Shown here: piece after piece, positions 13,101 through 22,830 of the stretch
How the letters are laid out: each line of letters begins with the position of its first letter
Numbering within the stretch: position 1 is the first letter of the stretch
Assembly (NCBI GenBank): GCA_030141605.1
Contig: JAQGDQ010000094.1
Location: 560,001-624,000 of the forward strand
DNA: 64,000 nt
From: Tubiluchus corallicola
Lineage: Eukaryota; Priapulida; Priapulimorpha; Priapulimorphida; Tubiluchidae
Direction of reading: 5' to 3'
Program-made: the position numbers and the translations under genes
Notes under the pieces: generated by a model
What the model was told of the DNA's origin: nothing
The model's database searches: none
Seen by the model: the letters and a program-made list of their open reading frames with translations, nothing else

Positions 13101-16100
13101 AGTAACTCACAGCACGTCTTGCTCTCTAATGTCACTCGTTGATGTAAGTGTTGTTACACATGTTTAGGAGCATGGGCTGGTCCTAGTCGGTGCCGGTGAT
13201 TCAATGAAACTAGAAGCTGATACCGGACGGGTAAAGGAAGGAGAGGAGCTGCCTTTAGCAATTCTGTCCCAACAAACTGCCAAAATTTTAGATGAAGCTG
13301 GTGATGGATCTTTAGGTACAGTCTTTTATTTTTCTGTGGTTTTTGCTAGTTTGGGTTTATCAGTTAATTAAAAAAGTATAGGGTGTTCCAAAAAATGGTG
13401 TACTAATAAATGCTATAAGCATACAAATATTACACAAGGCTGGACTTAGGAGGAGTGGGCCCTACTGAAAACAGTTTTGGTGGTCTTCTCAGTATGTAGA
13501 ATTATAAAAAGTACAATTTTATATGCTTTATAGTTTGTATTTTTAATGGAAACCAATTAAAATGTGCACTTAGAAAGCGTGGTGCTTGTGAGTTAATGGA
13601 CCAACAGCTACATTTTAAAATAAAACTGCATAACATGTAAGTCGGATAAGCAGCAAACAAAATGTCTAGATCACTACTGGAAAGTGCATAGTTTGGGGAC
13701 ACCCTCCGATTCCGTCTGAATTTAGCCTACTTTATGTTTGGTCACCGAGATGTGCATGTACATAAAGATTCACTAAAGTAATTTCGTCACATGATACTGT
13801 TAAAAAATTCTATACCCTCATATCTCGGTTTGCCGGACAAAAGCGGGAAGACATCGGTCCGAATTTGCCAATTGTCCGTATTTACCGATACTAAGCTAAT
13901 ACAGTAGGGGCTGTGTGTTAGACTCACGGCAATGTAGAAGCAAAACAACAGATTGTGTCTGTAATATGCGGGACTTTTTAACGGTTCACATTCTGTCCGA
14001 TTCTTCCAATATCCGTAAAAGAAAGATCCGGCAAACCGAGATATGGGCATATGTTTACGTATATTTAAAAGCCCTCGACACTTGGTTTAATTGTTTACGT
14101 ATGTTTTTTTAAGCATACTAAGTGTAGTTTCTTAAGTAGCTAAAAGCTACACTAAGTATACTAAATAGTCACAGCTTCGTAAATTAGGAGATAATCCAAA
14201 GATCAAGTATACTTACTCTTAATGGGCTTATTCAAATTAGTGTCCGTACACTTTACAAACACTTCTACACTTTATGGGTGACATAGAACTACCTCAAATT
14301 CCATGCCTAATTGTGGTGCAAAATAAGTTATGTAGCACACTTTGTAGATGGTCCATTTTATGACTTGTGCTCTTTTCACAGCCCTGGTTGCCCATATTGA
14401 AGGTTTAAGCAAAATAGCAAAAATAGTGATGTCTATAAAAAACTCAAGATTATTTTCACGTATTGTCATATTTCTACAAAACCGTTAATTTTTAAACACC
14501 CTGTATATTTTATATTAAATGAAATAAGTACAATGTTATTATCTTTGTAAAGCTTTCTCTCAACTTATACATAGATATGGCTTATAAAAAGCATCAGATA
14601 GTAAAAATTGGTCTCTTGCCTTCTGTATATTGTAATTCTAAGTAGTGACAAGTGCTTGTAGTGTACTAGATTTGTAGTAAGTGAATTTGCAAGTTATGTA
14701 CTATTTAGGAAATGATAGTGGCATTTTTTCATTTAAGTGGTAAAATATTTGCTGTATTACTAGACTCTTTTTAGTTATTACCTATCTATAGGGTTTTATA
14801 GGTGTAAACTGAGCACTTTGTGCCATTTTCAAGTTTTTTTTTAAATCTGTAGAAGAACGATTGAGAAAGTTTGCTGAGGAGAAGAAGGATTTAGAGGATA
14901 GAGTGCGTCGTCTTCGTATGACTCTGGAGGAGGAAAGGGAAGCTAATTCGCAAGCACTGAAAGAGGCTCACAAAGTCTCCATGGCCTTGAACGGTTTAGA
15001 CGATGATAGAAATCCTCGTATGTTTTCTACAGCTTACCCTATCGACTTGTCTATCAGTGAAGCCAAACATGTCAAACTCTAATTCTTTCACTTTGGACTA
15101 CCTGCATTTAGTTCATCTCATTGAAGAATTTAGCAATGTTAAACTCCAATTCATCATCTCTATAGTTTTCCTGTCTGTCTGTCTTTCTCATTTTACTATA
15201 TAGTTCATCACATGTATATTATTTACAGTGATTATTACTATGAAACTTCTGTTTTACAGGTGATTCTGGTGAATCAAGGATAAAACTAATGAAAGCTGAA
15301 CAAGAAGTAGCTTCGTTACAGTCTAGTGTGAGTATTTTTACTGTATTGTAGTAGCAATAGCAATCCGTTGGATTTCGTATTGAAATTAGTGCTTAAATTT
15401 AATGTGGTTGAGTTGTAAGTGAAAACTACTTTTAGTTTTGTTCTTATCCAATGGGATCTATTGTAATTCTTCGCAACTTTGTAATGCTTTACCGTATTTT
15501 TGACAGGCTTGGCATTCTTGAATACAGTTTTCATTTTTCTATCTTGCAGCGCTAGTTTTATTAAAATCTGCTGAGCAGTCGCAATAAATTTTTATACTGT
15601 AACAATGTCAAAGTTGTAGCGAAACAGTGTTATGGATGGGAAGAATACTTTGCCAAGTGTCCAAGTGTACGTCCAGTAAATAAACTGTTGTCTAGTAAAT
15701 AAATACAGAGTTAACCTTGGCAGTGAGATAAGTTCTGGTTCTGGCATAAACAAGCCTTGCCATTGAGCCTTTGATTCTGATTTGCAGTATATAGAATGGT
15801 GTAACCTGTTTCTCAGTATTTTGAATGTTGAGGGCAGTCTTTGGTGAGACTTGTTGTTTTGTTAATAAAACAAAAGATAATATTAATCTGAATTTATAAA
15901 TATATATTGACTTTTCGTTATTTATAGTTGAATAGAAACGAACGTGATTTAAAAAGGGCGCAGCAACAAGTACAAGAATTAGAACAAGAAATTGATGACC
16001 TAAAGACTGATAAACGCAAGACCCAAAGAGAGGTAATAACATTTAGTCTGCATTATTGTCTGAGTAGTGACTTAGAATCTACTTTGGGTGGGGTATACTG

Positions 16101-16450
16101 CACTAAGCAGCCCATTTAATTATGAGATTCTTGTAATAAAATGATTGCTGGGTTAGAATCCTCACCACTAGCTGTTTCTAATTCAGCTCTACCTTTTAAC
16201 AAAATAATGTTCTAAATTAATGCAAATTTTTTAAAACACGTGTTTTAATTTGATGTAATGAAAATTGGGTTATGAATAAAATGTCCATTTTATTTGTATT
16301 AATATTATTAGTTTAATAGTTACTTTGTCTGATGTTTAGCTTCGCGAAGCCAAATCTCGGATAGAGGAGGTTGAAACAGAAAAGGGTCACTTGCAAAAGC
16401 GACTAGACAAACTTAGGAAAGAACGTATTAATGCAATGACGAACGGGTGA
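1034..16450 (+). CDS. LRRFIP2: LRRFIP1/2 homologue, short isoform (11 coding exons, 397 aa)
   Basis: Coding exons: 1034-1138, 7946-8032, 8705-8755, 9175-9264, 11121-11291, 11659-11751, 13168-13315, 14853-15017, 15260-15327, 15928-16032, 16340-16450. They sum to 1194 nt, all junctions are GT-AG and phases match. The product starts with a Ser/Gly/Arg-rich head (MSNSSPSSSTPGSG), then the family signature AEQRLAAKRAARAEARKIRM, a Ser/Arg linker, and a long coiled coil with [22 protein letters not shown] and EEERLRKFAEEKKDLED-like blocks typical of LRRFIP1/2. The length matches short vertebrate LRRFIP2 forms. Known family roles are binding the Flightless-I leucine-rich repeats, modulating MyD88/TLR and Wnt-Dishevelled signalling, and cytosolic nucleic-acid sensing; none can be proved here. 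The first coding exon follows an AG acceptor at 1031-1032, so a noncoding exon lies upstream. Vertebrate LRRFIP1 and LRRFIP2 are paralogues, so the symbol is approximate. Confidence 0.93.
1139..4617. other. LRRFIP intron 1, left part
   Basis: No coding frame of note and no recognisable transposon. It should hold the promoter or leader of the giant alternative exon. Pyrimidine-AG sequences such as TTCTTTAATGTAG (4410-4422) could be an acceptor for a leader exon, but no TATA box or initiator is clear. Confidence 0.45.
4618..7254 (+). CDS. Giant alternative first coding exon of the LRRFIP gene (879 codons, acidic low-complexity)
   Basis: An uninterrupted frame runs from an in-frame stop at 4435-4437 to a stop at 7276. 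The first ATG is 4618, in a good context (ACAAAAATGTC). The frame reaches GAG|GTGCTT at 7254/7255 in phase 0, exactly the phase needed to join shared exon 2 at 7946, as the short first exon does (also ending in Glu). The product would begin MSGFFSKIFSKRH, pass a Lys-rich nuclear-localisation-like stretch (KPKRTKSEKKSKKK), and continue as about 800 residues rich in D, E, S, N with few hydrophobic segments. Degenerate ~14-residue repeats (SQEH..) occupy about 6000-6200, and DKEKIK occurs twice near the end. Joined to exons 2-11 it gives about 1241 residues. I recognise no domain. The donor fits poorly after GT. The alternative is an independent intronic gene ending in the intron-like tail at 7276; the length of the frame makes coding very likely. 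Confidence 0.75.
7946..8032 (+). CDS. LRRFIP exon 2, shared by both first exons
   Basis: The acceptor TTTTGTAG ends at 7945 and the donor GTATAA begins at 8033. It encodes AEQRLAAKRAARAEARKIRM followed by REVERQQAE, the most conserved LRRFIP signature. It is phase 0 at both ends, so either upstream exon can join it. Confidence 0.95.
8705..8755 (+). CDS. LRRFIP exon 3
   Basis: A 17-codon exon between TTCAG (8700-8704) and GTATGT (8756). It encodes AESNEVRYRDAADGTPR and is phase 0 on both sides. Removing it keeps the frame, so it could be a cassette exon. Confidence 0.8.
9175..9264 (+). CDS. LRRFIP exon 4, Ser/Arg/Gly linker
   Basis: A 30-codon exon between TTCTAG (ends 9174) and GTAGTA (9265). 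It encodes a Ser/Gly/Arg-rich linker (TYTSRAGSDSSVRSG...) corresponding to the alternatively spliced serine-rich region of vertebrate LRRFIP2. Confidence 0.85.
9600..10530 (-). mobile_element. Antisense fossil of a non-LTR retrotransposon reverse transcriptase (jockey/CR1-like)
   Basis: Lies in LRRFIP intron 4 in the opposite orientation. Read on the minus strand in shifted frames it gives, in order, VTQGLVLIPLLIILYINDF (the PQGSVLGPLLF-IYINDL block), MYADDAVLIY (catalytic YADD motif), LHELGKASDWFFKNKLVLNL, a thumb-like stretch SSLKFTAHIDFVRSKINKNI, then PIHNSLMLPYFDYC, and near the 3' end ALNWLPLEIRR. Order and spacing are those of the palm-thumb-connection of LINE-type RTs. Frameshifts and stops make it inactive. 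The 5' part with the endonuclease is not seen. Confidence 0.88.
11121..11291 (+). CDS. LRRFIP exon 5, start of coiled coil
   Basis: A 57-codon exon between TTTTGCAG (ends 11120) and GTAAGT (11292). It encodes DLSDLEEKFKKSMITNAQLD, then [18 protein letters not shown], closely matching the family block [21 protein letters not shown]. The intron just after it carries degraded copies of this exon's 3' end and donor. Confidence 0.95.
11261..11575 (+). repeat. Degenerate tandem copies of the exon-5/intron-5 splice junction
   Basis: The real junction (GAGATTAAAGACATGTCTAG|GTAAGT-like, 11271-11297) is followed by three diverged copies starting GAGATT at 11342, 11450 and 11511. Each contains a GTATGT, GTAAGT or GTAAAT donor-like site (11361, 11471, 11532) and similar flanks ending in ATTTGACAAA. 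Spacings are about 71, 108 and 61 nt. Confidence 0.8.
11659..11751 (+). CDS. LRRFIP exon 6, coiled coil
   Basis: A 31-codon exon between TTTTTCAG (ends 11658) and GTGAAG (11752). It encodes EYDFAKRDLDSSNKQVTNLK and EQVQHLITLIQ. Phase 0 at both ends. Confidence 0.9.
11752..13167. other. LRRFIP intron 6
   Basis: About 1.4 kb of AT-rich intron with no coding frame, RT motif or inverted terminal repeat that I can support. Confidence 0.5.
13168..13315 (+). CDS. LRRFIP exon 7, EHGLVLV segment
   Basis: A 148-nt exon between TGTTTAG (ends 13167) and GTACAG (13316), ending in phase 1. It encodes [12 protein letters not shown] and later AILSQQTAKILDEAGDGSL, matching the family segment EKHGLVIIPDG ... 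SQEAAQVLESAGEGPLD. Confidence 0.92.
13377..14508. mobile_element. Putative mariner-like non-autonomous element in intron 7
   Basis: The left end reads TATAGGGTGTTCCAAAAAAT (from 13377). The right end, reverse-complemented, reads TATACAGGGTGTTTAAAAAT (about 14488-14507). CAGGGTGT-C-AAAAA ends next to TA are common in Tc1/mariner elements. No transposase frame was found between them. A separate palindromic MITE is nested inside. Confidence 0.5.
13819..14045. mobile_element. Nested palindromic MITE with 19-bp perfect inverted repeats
   Basis: CATATCTCGGTTTGCCGGA at 13819-13837 is repeated exactly as its reverse complement at 14027-14045. The similarity continues imperfectly outward (TATACCCTCATATC against TATGCCCATATC). 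The interior is noncoding. The ends resemble pogo/Tigger-type termini. The two halves may fold into one long hairpin in the pre-mRNA. Confidence 0.75.
14853..15017 (+). CDS. LRRFIP exon 8, coiled coil
   Basis: A 165-nt exon between TCTGTAG (ends 14852) and GTATGT (15018), phase 1 at both ends. It encodes EERLRKFAEEKKDLEDRV and RRLRMTLEEEREANSQALKE, equivalent to VRLRKLAGEKEELLSQIRKL in vertebrates. Confidence 0.93.
15260..15327 (+). CDS. LRRFIP exon 9
   Basis: A 68-nt exon between TTTTACAG (ends 15259) and GTGAGT (15328). With the carried base it encodes RDSGESRIKLMKAEQEVASL followed by QSS, matching the family YKFKLSKAEQDITTLEQS. Confidence 0.9.
15928..16032 (+). CDS. LRRFIP exon 10
   Basis: A 35-codon exon between TTATAG (ends 15927) and GTAATA (16033). 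It encodes LNRNERDLKRAQQQVQELEQ then EIDDLKTDKRKTQRE; the last part matches KAEKRKLQRE of the family. Confidence 0.93.
16340..16450 (+). CDS. LRRFIP exon 11, C-terminus and stop
   Basis: It follows TGTTTAG (ends 16339). It encodes LREAKSRIEEVETEKGHLQK, RLDKLRKERINAMTNG and TGA at 16448-16450. Vertebrate proteins end at the same place in the coiled coil (SHLAKRLEKMKANRT...). Confidence 0.93.
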   Translation, partial: LREAKSRIEEVETEKGHLQKRLDKLRKERINAMTNG

Positions 16451-18420
16451 AGCTTGATACTGTTGCTGCTATCTTGTGGTTGTGTGTATGAAGTTTACAT
16501 ATGTACACATTGGTGCTGACCATCTGAAGGTTTTCAAGGAAATGAATTCATTATATTTATAAAGATTGTCTTCCTGATTTGCTTGTGTTTTTCTTCTGTA
16601 GGCTATTAATATTATTTTTATGTTACTGTTCTGTTTGTGTTGCTTGCTTATTTCTAGCTTCCTAGTCTTTATATATAACTATGCATTACTTTCCAGTGAG
16701 AAATAACTTACCAAGAGTATGAAAGTTCACAAAAAGTCCTACTTTAACTTTCAGAAAACTTGCCATGTGATTTGAAATTGTGTTTGACAAATTTGCTGCT
16801 TTGATATGCTGTGCTGCTTTAATTGTATTTGCATAATTATGTAAATATGTGCCATTTACTGACTATTCGCCAGTCTTGGCACAGCTACATCTCCAGAAGT
16901 AAAGTTTGAGAAAAAAAATGTATACTGATGTGCAATTATTAAATTGCCTTCTGCTTGTTTCCATACTTCAGTAATGTGAGGAGAACAATGGTAGAGCAAA
17001 ATAATTTTGCATAAATTGCCATGGATTTAATTAATCTGAAATTCTGAATGAAACTGTAGCTTATTCTCATTTCCATCATTATGGCTGAATATCTTCTACA
17101 GTATGTGACCATCAGCTGTCCAATGTTGTGCCAGTCTCAAACTTCGATTTGGGAAGTGCTCACTGTAAAGGCTTATAGAGCAAAAAACAGTCTTTTTCAG
17201 AAGAAATAGTTGTGTTTTCTATTATAAATTGGTCAGAAATCCGACTCAGTTTTTGTTCATTTCCGGTTGTTTGAACATCTGACACAAGTTCAACTTTAAC
17301 TATTTATATTATTTGAACAGTTTGAATTATGGTTGATTGTGTTTTCTGCTCCTAAAAATATTAACCTTCACACTTGAACAACTTTATTGTGCTTTTTCAG
17401 CCATCATTGATATCAGTGTAATTTGTAACTAGTCTTATAAGCATTATGACCTGGTCAGTAAAGCAGCTAAAGTTAAAAACACTATTAAAATGAGTTCTTT
17501 GCATTTCTGGCAAATAGCCAACCAGTTAATAACCTTAATTTCAGTTAGAATCGGATTAAATTAGAAGCCAAACATAGAAAGCAAGTACATGTATATTATT
17601 TTGCTGTCAGAATAAGTATTGCAAAATTTGATTTTTCAGTGATGCTGAATATGCTTTTGAAATATCCAGGATGCTTCACTGGACTTTTGTGAAAGGATAT
17701 CATGACTTTGTCCCACGTTGTATACATCATTATTTCACATTTCTGTAGCAACTTGTCCTGTATGTTGAATGTCTCATTTAAGCCGTTTGCAAAAAATGCC
17801 GTCCAATTTAATGTCAAAAAGGGATTACAAAACTTGTTTTTCTTTTATTAGGCAGTGAATGATGCCCGTAGGCTGAAGATTCCTTTACTTTGACATTCTT
17901 CGTCTAGGTATTGCATCTATTCATGAGATCTTTTGCAGCAACTCACTTTAGAACTGGGTTTGAATAAACCATTGAAAAATCTGCTTCAGTACGAATATAC
18001 TAGCTGTGAGTTGCTGGAGTAAGCTTTGATAATCAAATCACAGTTTTGTGGGGGTTTGTCTTCGCAACTTTTTTGTCTTGTGTGTTTCTTCTGCTTTATG
18101 TAACTACCTGTACAATAGTAATCGTGAAAACTATAAATGTACTCTACTTTTATTATTTAGTTTTATTATTTATAGTTTGGTTGCCACAGCAATTTTCTAT
18201 TGCATAGATAGGATACACTGAGGTTGTGCTGTTATTAATATTTAAATGAGTTGCAAGTTTGATCATTTTAGACATATGTTGTAAATATTTACCACACTAT
18301 ATGTACTTGTTAGGATCAGTGTGGTTTGTATACTGGCTTTAACACTTTGTTGTTACCTCACATAATGAGGTAAAAAAATTACCTCATTATGTGAGGATAC
18401 TAATAAATAAAATGTTTCAA
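16451..18420 (+). other. Probable 3' UTR of LRRFIP
   Basis: No coding frame. Candidate polyadenylation signals are AATAAA at 17963-17968 and the overlapping AATAAATAAAA at 18402-18412. The second lies directly after a perfect hairpin. Which signal is used cannot be told from sequence. Confidence 0.5.
18356..18396 (+). terminator. Perfect 18-bp stem, 5-nt loop hairpin before a polyadenylation signal
   Basis: CCTCACATAATGAGGTAA (18356-18373), loop AAAAA, then the exact reverse complement (18379-18396). AATAAA begins at 18402. It would form a strong RNA stem in the LRRFIP transcript if the distal poly(A) site is used. It could equally be a small MITE-like palindrome. Confidence 0.7.
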
Positions 18421-18429
18421 ACATACTTA

Positions 18430-20860
18430 AAAGCTTGACTTGAATATTTTACAAAACTGAAATTGATAATCTTCATTTTCTGCTGTGCAAAGAGTGTGGT
18501 GAACTTATGACAAAGGTCAAGGGTCAGTATTTAAGATACCCTGTGCATGCAGTCCAATACATTTTTGACAAATGTCAAAGGTCGCAGTCCAATAAATTTT
18601 TGACAAAAGTTGAAGGTCAAGTTTAATATGTATAAAATTAATATGAATTTCTGCAGTAGTTCGTGCACTTTTGTAAGAAAATGGGCAATAACAAAGCGAA
18701 ATTAGCTTAACATAATGTGAGTTATGCCATAAATTCATATGAAAATGAAGTTTCACTGAAAGGTCATCATCTAAGATGAGTTTACAGTTTATGTATAACA
18801 TGTTTATTGTTGGATATTGAATAAACATTTGAATAATTTCGATCATCCATATGATGGTGAGAACAAATCCAAATGACTGCCTTACCAAATATGCATATCA
18901 AGGCAAATTTAACTAACAATTTATCAGAGAATATTTTACTGATTAAATTATCAGTAATTAAAAATGTAGATACAAAGTGTTGTGGAATCACTAGTATGTA
19001 CCACATATTAGCTGAGCCCAAGCTCTTTCACTTAAAAATGGGCACATTGCTCCTGTCTGACAAATAGTTAATAAAAAAGCCCCGTTAATTATGATCACAA
19101 TTATATGTCTTTTAAAAGAGGCTGGAGCCTTTAGAAACTGTGTCTTCGTGTACCAGTTACTTGGCACACTTTTTGTGTTCACTAATTGATTACATCTCAC
19201 ATTACTTTCTTTATCCCAATTGCTCAATCCCAATTTTCCACAAGTAAATATCAGAGTAACACATGTAGAGCCAAATTTTTTCATTGATGCGTTGTAGTCA
19301 ACCAAACCTGTCGTTTCATAACGTCATCTTCCTTTTAATCCTAATGCAAGAGCTGTCACGTGCTTTATTATGCAAACAGATCCAAAGTTCATCGTAAGCC
19401 AACTGAGTAATGGGGGAGCTTAATGCGTGATTGAGAGGAAACTGCAGACTTACATCTTATGTATAAACGATTTATTTTTGTGTTTTGTGCATTGTGCTTT
19501 CTCAATAATAACGTGGCAGGTATTTTTATGTATGTCAAAGTTTGGTGTGAACTTAATTACCTTAGTTTTTTTCCTAGCTAACCTACCAGCGGGAATTTAT
19601 GTAAATCAAGAACAAGAAAAACCAAAATTCAGTGGTGTGTCTTCTGTTTATTTTCACATAATTTATCAGCACAAATGACATTGCAGTAACACAGACAAGT
19701 TTTAAAGGCATTTAAATCAAACAAAAAGTATTGCTTAAAAGAACTTAACATTCTTCAAGCAAGAGATAATGTAATTCACAGGAAACAATTCTGAAAGGCC
19801 TTGTGGAAGAAACTTGACTTATATAAACAGCTGTCTTCTATTACCATCGTAAAATTGTGAGGAACAGCAGCAAAACGAGTTATTCAAAACAAATGCTGAG
19901 GCTTATGAAACTAACGAGCAAAGAGAAGAGCATGCTTATCATAGTGACAGAAGAGACTTCATTAGCAATTATAAACAAACAATTAGACAATAGAAAAAAG
20001 AAAAGACACGGCACTTCAGTACACTATTAGGTGAGAAAGAGAAACGCAAACAATCAACAATTTTTTTGGATTTTGTAATATAGACACTTCTTAAAAGTGC
20101 AGAAAATCTTACCACATGCGAAAGAACACAATTATGAAAAATGCACAGATTGGGACAATAATCATGATTCTCATTTATTGTCTAATGTTGTCCAACGACA
20201 GAATTTCGTCAGATCTGAGTTCTCGCTGGTACTTTATCAGATTCTGGTAGCATATAAAGTAGCTGTGCAAAATCGCGTCACTCGAATTACGGACTTTTTC
20301 ATATGTATATGCAATAGCTTGGCTTGGCTGGACCTGTATTTCTAGGTCACAAAGACACGAGATTGCAAAATCAGTTTTAAGTGGAAATGATGAAAATCTG
20401 TCTTCAGCTCGCTTTATGTTCAAATTTTCGCCAAAACATCGGACAAGCTTTTGTCAAAATTAATGAGGAGTAAGAACTTTGGGTTCACTAAACAATGGAT
20501 AGCAATTTTACTGAATTGTAGACATCTGTTATTGTAGAGAGAAACTGAGGCTGGCAATTGGCTTAAGTTAAAACATATGCACTGGTATGAATTGACCAAC
20601 GTCCACTAAGCTGTTAACAAATGTCATTCACAGCTTTTGACGTACCAAGAGCAATATCAACAAGCCACTTTTTGTGATGTAATGTCGCCAATATTTAGCC
20701 CACTGAACGATGAGAAGTGCTACATCAGTACTAGATAAGATGGCATCTGCTACTGGTCAAGATTGCAACTAAATTCTCCAGCTCATTTTAGAGCTCAGTT
20801 TTGTAAGCGTTCTTCTGAGGTGGTTGCGTTTTAACAGCTGAAACTTTTTGCAGTTATCCA
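18430..20860. other. Intergenic stretch
   Basis: AT-rich sequence without a supported gene. Short open frames lack homology I can recognise. A 35-bp direct repeat (GCAGTCCAATA.ATTTTTGACAAA) sits at 18549-18583 and 18584-18618. Confidence 0.5.
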
Positions 20861-20876
20861 TAGAACAAATTGTCAG

Positions 20877-22265
20877 ATGATTGATTCCTGCGCTGACCTG
20901 AACAACCCATTAACCACGATTGCTACCCAGATGCACAAGATCCAGAAACAGTTCCTTGTATTTGCCATGAAGGCTGGAACGGAGATTACTACGATAGTCA
21001 AGGGGCATATTAGAACATGCACGCCAAATGCCATAGGTCCATCAATTCCTAACTGTAGCTGTTTGGAAAGATGTGGAGACCTATGTGAAATAGACACTGA
21101 CCCCTCCCTCCCACCCCTTGCCAAAACAGGGATATCTGCACAAAAATTAATGATACTTTTTTTGTCTGTATGATTTTGTGCTACTGTATAGAAAAAAGTC
21201 CCTGCATCAGCTATGAGAAATGATACCTATATACTAGATTCAGATGATGAAGCTCCGCCGTTTTGTGACTGTGTGATCCTGCTTAGAAGGCGAATTTTAT
21301 GTCATTTTTACTCTTTGCCAGGACTACGACTGTGTTAATGGAGAATGCAAACCAGAATCAAATAATTCAACTTAGCCTCATTGTGACTGCGAAGAAACTT
21401 ACATAGGAGATCATTGTAATATTGATCTTCTTTGTAAGCCGAGTCCGTGTGTGAGTGGAGGGACGTGTTCTGATGACTACTATATGTGTGCTATATGCAG
21501 GCCAGAATGGGTAGGAAATAACTACAAATATTACAAATCCTTGTAAATCTGCACCTTGTCTGAAGGTAAAAAATGCACTCAAAATACCACAAATCCATCA
21601 TTTCCTACAACTGTATAGAAGGGATTTGAGGGAGACTTCTGTGAAATGGACATTGATCCTTGTTTGTCAAGTCCTTGTGAGAACAGAGCCCTGTGCACGG
21701 AAATTAATGACATTATTAAGTGTGACTGCTTCTGTGACAATCAGATAATCCGTGTGAACATGGAAACTGTGAACCTTACAGCAATGATACATCGAAGCCA
21801 CATCGCCACTTTGACGCTGGATAAATGGGTAAATATTTTGATCAACCAGTGTGACTCTAATCCATGCCCGCCACAATGACAGGACTTGCTTTGATGTTGT
21901 ATATCAATATTATTGTCATTTCAGGCCCAGAATAGCTGGGTAGTAGATGCACCATGAGGAATCCATGTCATAATTCTCCTTGTCTTGATTGCGTCTGCTA
22001 CCTCAGCCCTAAGAACCTTGTGATGTACATTGTGCCAGAGAGAAGTACACCAGTTTCTGTGTGATTTGCAGCCACGTCAAAATGGTGGGACGTTCACGTG
22101 TACATGCGCAGACGGTTGGTGGGTGAATGATGTGAAGTGCACTATTCGTGTTTCCCGAATCCTTGTCATTATGTGGTCAGTGAATTGTTGAGGAAAGTGA
22201 CAACAGCATTGTTATTTGTAAATGTGCTGTTGGTTGGATTGGCTAATTTTGTGAAACAAGCGGTG
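20877..22265 (+). pseudogene. Decayed EGF-like repeat pseudogene
   Basis: Successive EGF-like fragments appear in changing frames with stops between them: HDCYPDAQDPETVPCICHEG with WNGDYYD (about 20905-20995); CVNGECKPE, HCDCEETYIGDHCNIDLLC and PSPCVSGGTCSDDYY (about 21330-21490); FEGDFCEMDIDPCLSSPCEN with ALCTEINDIIKCDC (about 21625-21740); a frame-shifted NPCEHGNCEP (about 21750); NGGTFTCTCADGW (about 22090); CAVGWIG then FCET (about 22225). The CxNGGxC and CxCxxGW-G--C signatures are those of Notch/fibropellin-type EGF domains. Frameshifts and in-frame stops rule out one intact frame. The source gene may be secreted or a membrane protein; it was not identified. Confidence 0.8.
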
Positions 22266-22479
22266 GTCCATGTAATGTTAAATGTTATCTAGAATATAAA
22301 TATTTTTTCTTAGCTATTAAGTTATGAAAATACTGAAATAAAACTTTTAACGAAACGCTGAATTTGCAACGTATCTGTACACTTAGAGGTCCTCAGCTTT
22401 ATGAACGATCTTCATTATGTTAACGGTGTTAGCTTATCTGGCTTTAACTATAATGCTGCAATGAAGTTGGGTCTTCACC

Positions 22480-22830
22480 GCCAGGGCGTCTGATTGGCCG
22501 CTCCTCTAGTTAGTTTGTTCCCTCGTATTTCGCATGCCAAATGGTCAGGGTTCAAAGCTAGGGTGATGAAACTTTATACAAACAGACAGAGATTTGTAGA
22601 AATAATTCGCCTATGATCTTGTCTTGTGTACTTCATGCAGGTTTGCCTTCGGAACAGGTGCCACGATAGTAAAGACACCTGTCCGTTTACTTCCTGAATC
22701 AAAGATACTGTTCCATATCGGCAGTTTTATACCTTGTATGCAAAACTGATATGGATACCATCAATGGATCGAAACATCACAATATAGTGGTAAGGGGTGA
22801 AAATAAATGGCGGTTTGCCATCCTTACAGT
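22480..22830 (+). repeat. SINE-like interspersed repeat, copy A
   Basis: A pol-III-like B box (GGTCAGGGTTCAAAGC, about 22542) precedes a stretch that recurs at about 43190: CGGAACAGGTGC, then GATATGG, then AAACATCACAATATAGTGGT and AAGGGGTGAAAATAAATGGC. The shared order of blocks shows a dispersed family. The tRNA origin of the head is tentative. Confidence 0.55.

Noticed and set aside
20097-20423. Overlapping ~82-residue frames on both strands
   Set aside because: I looked for a ZBED/hAT relationship on the minus strand but found no consistent motif.
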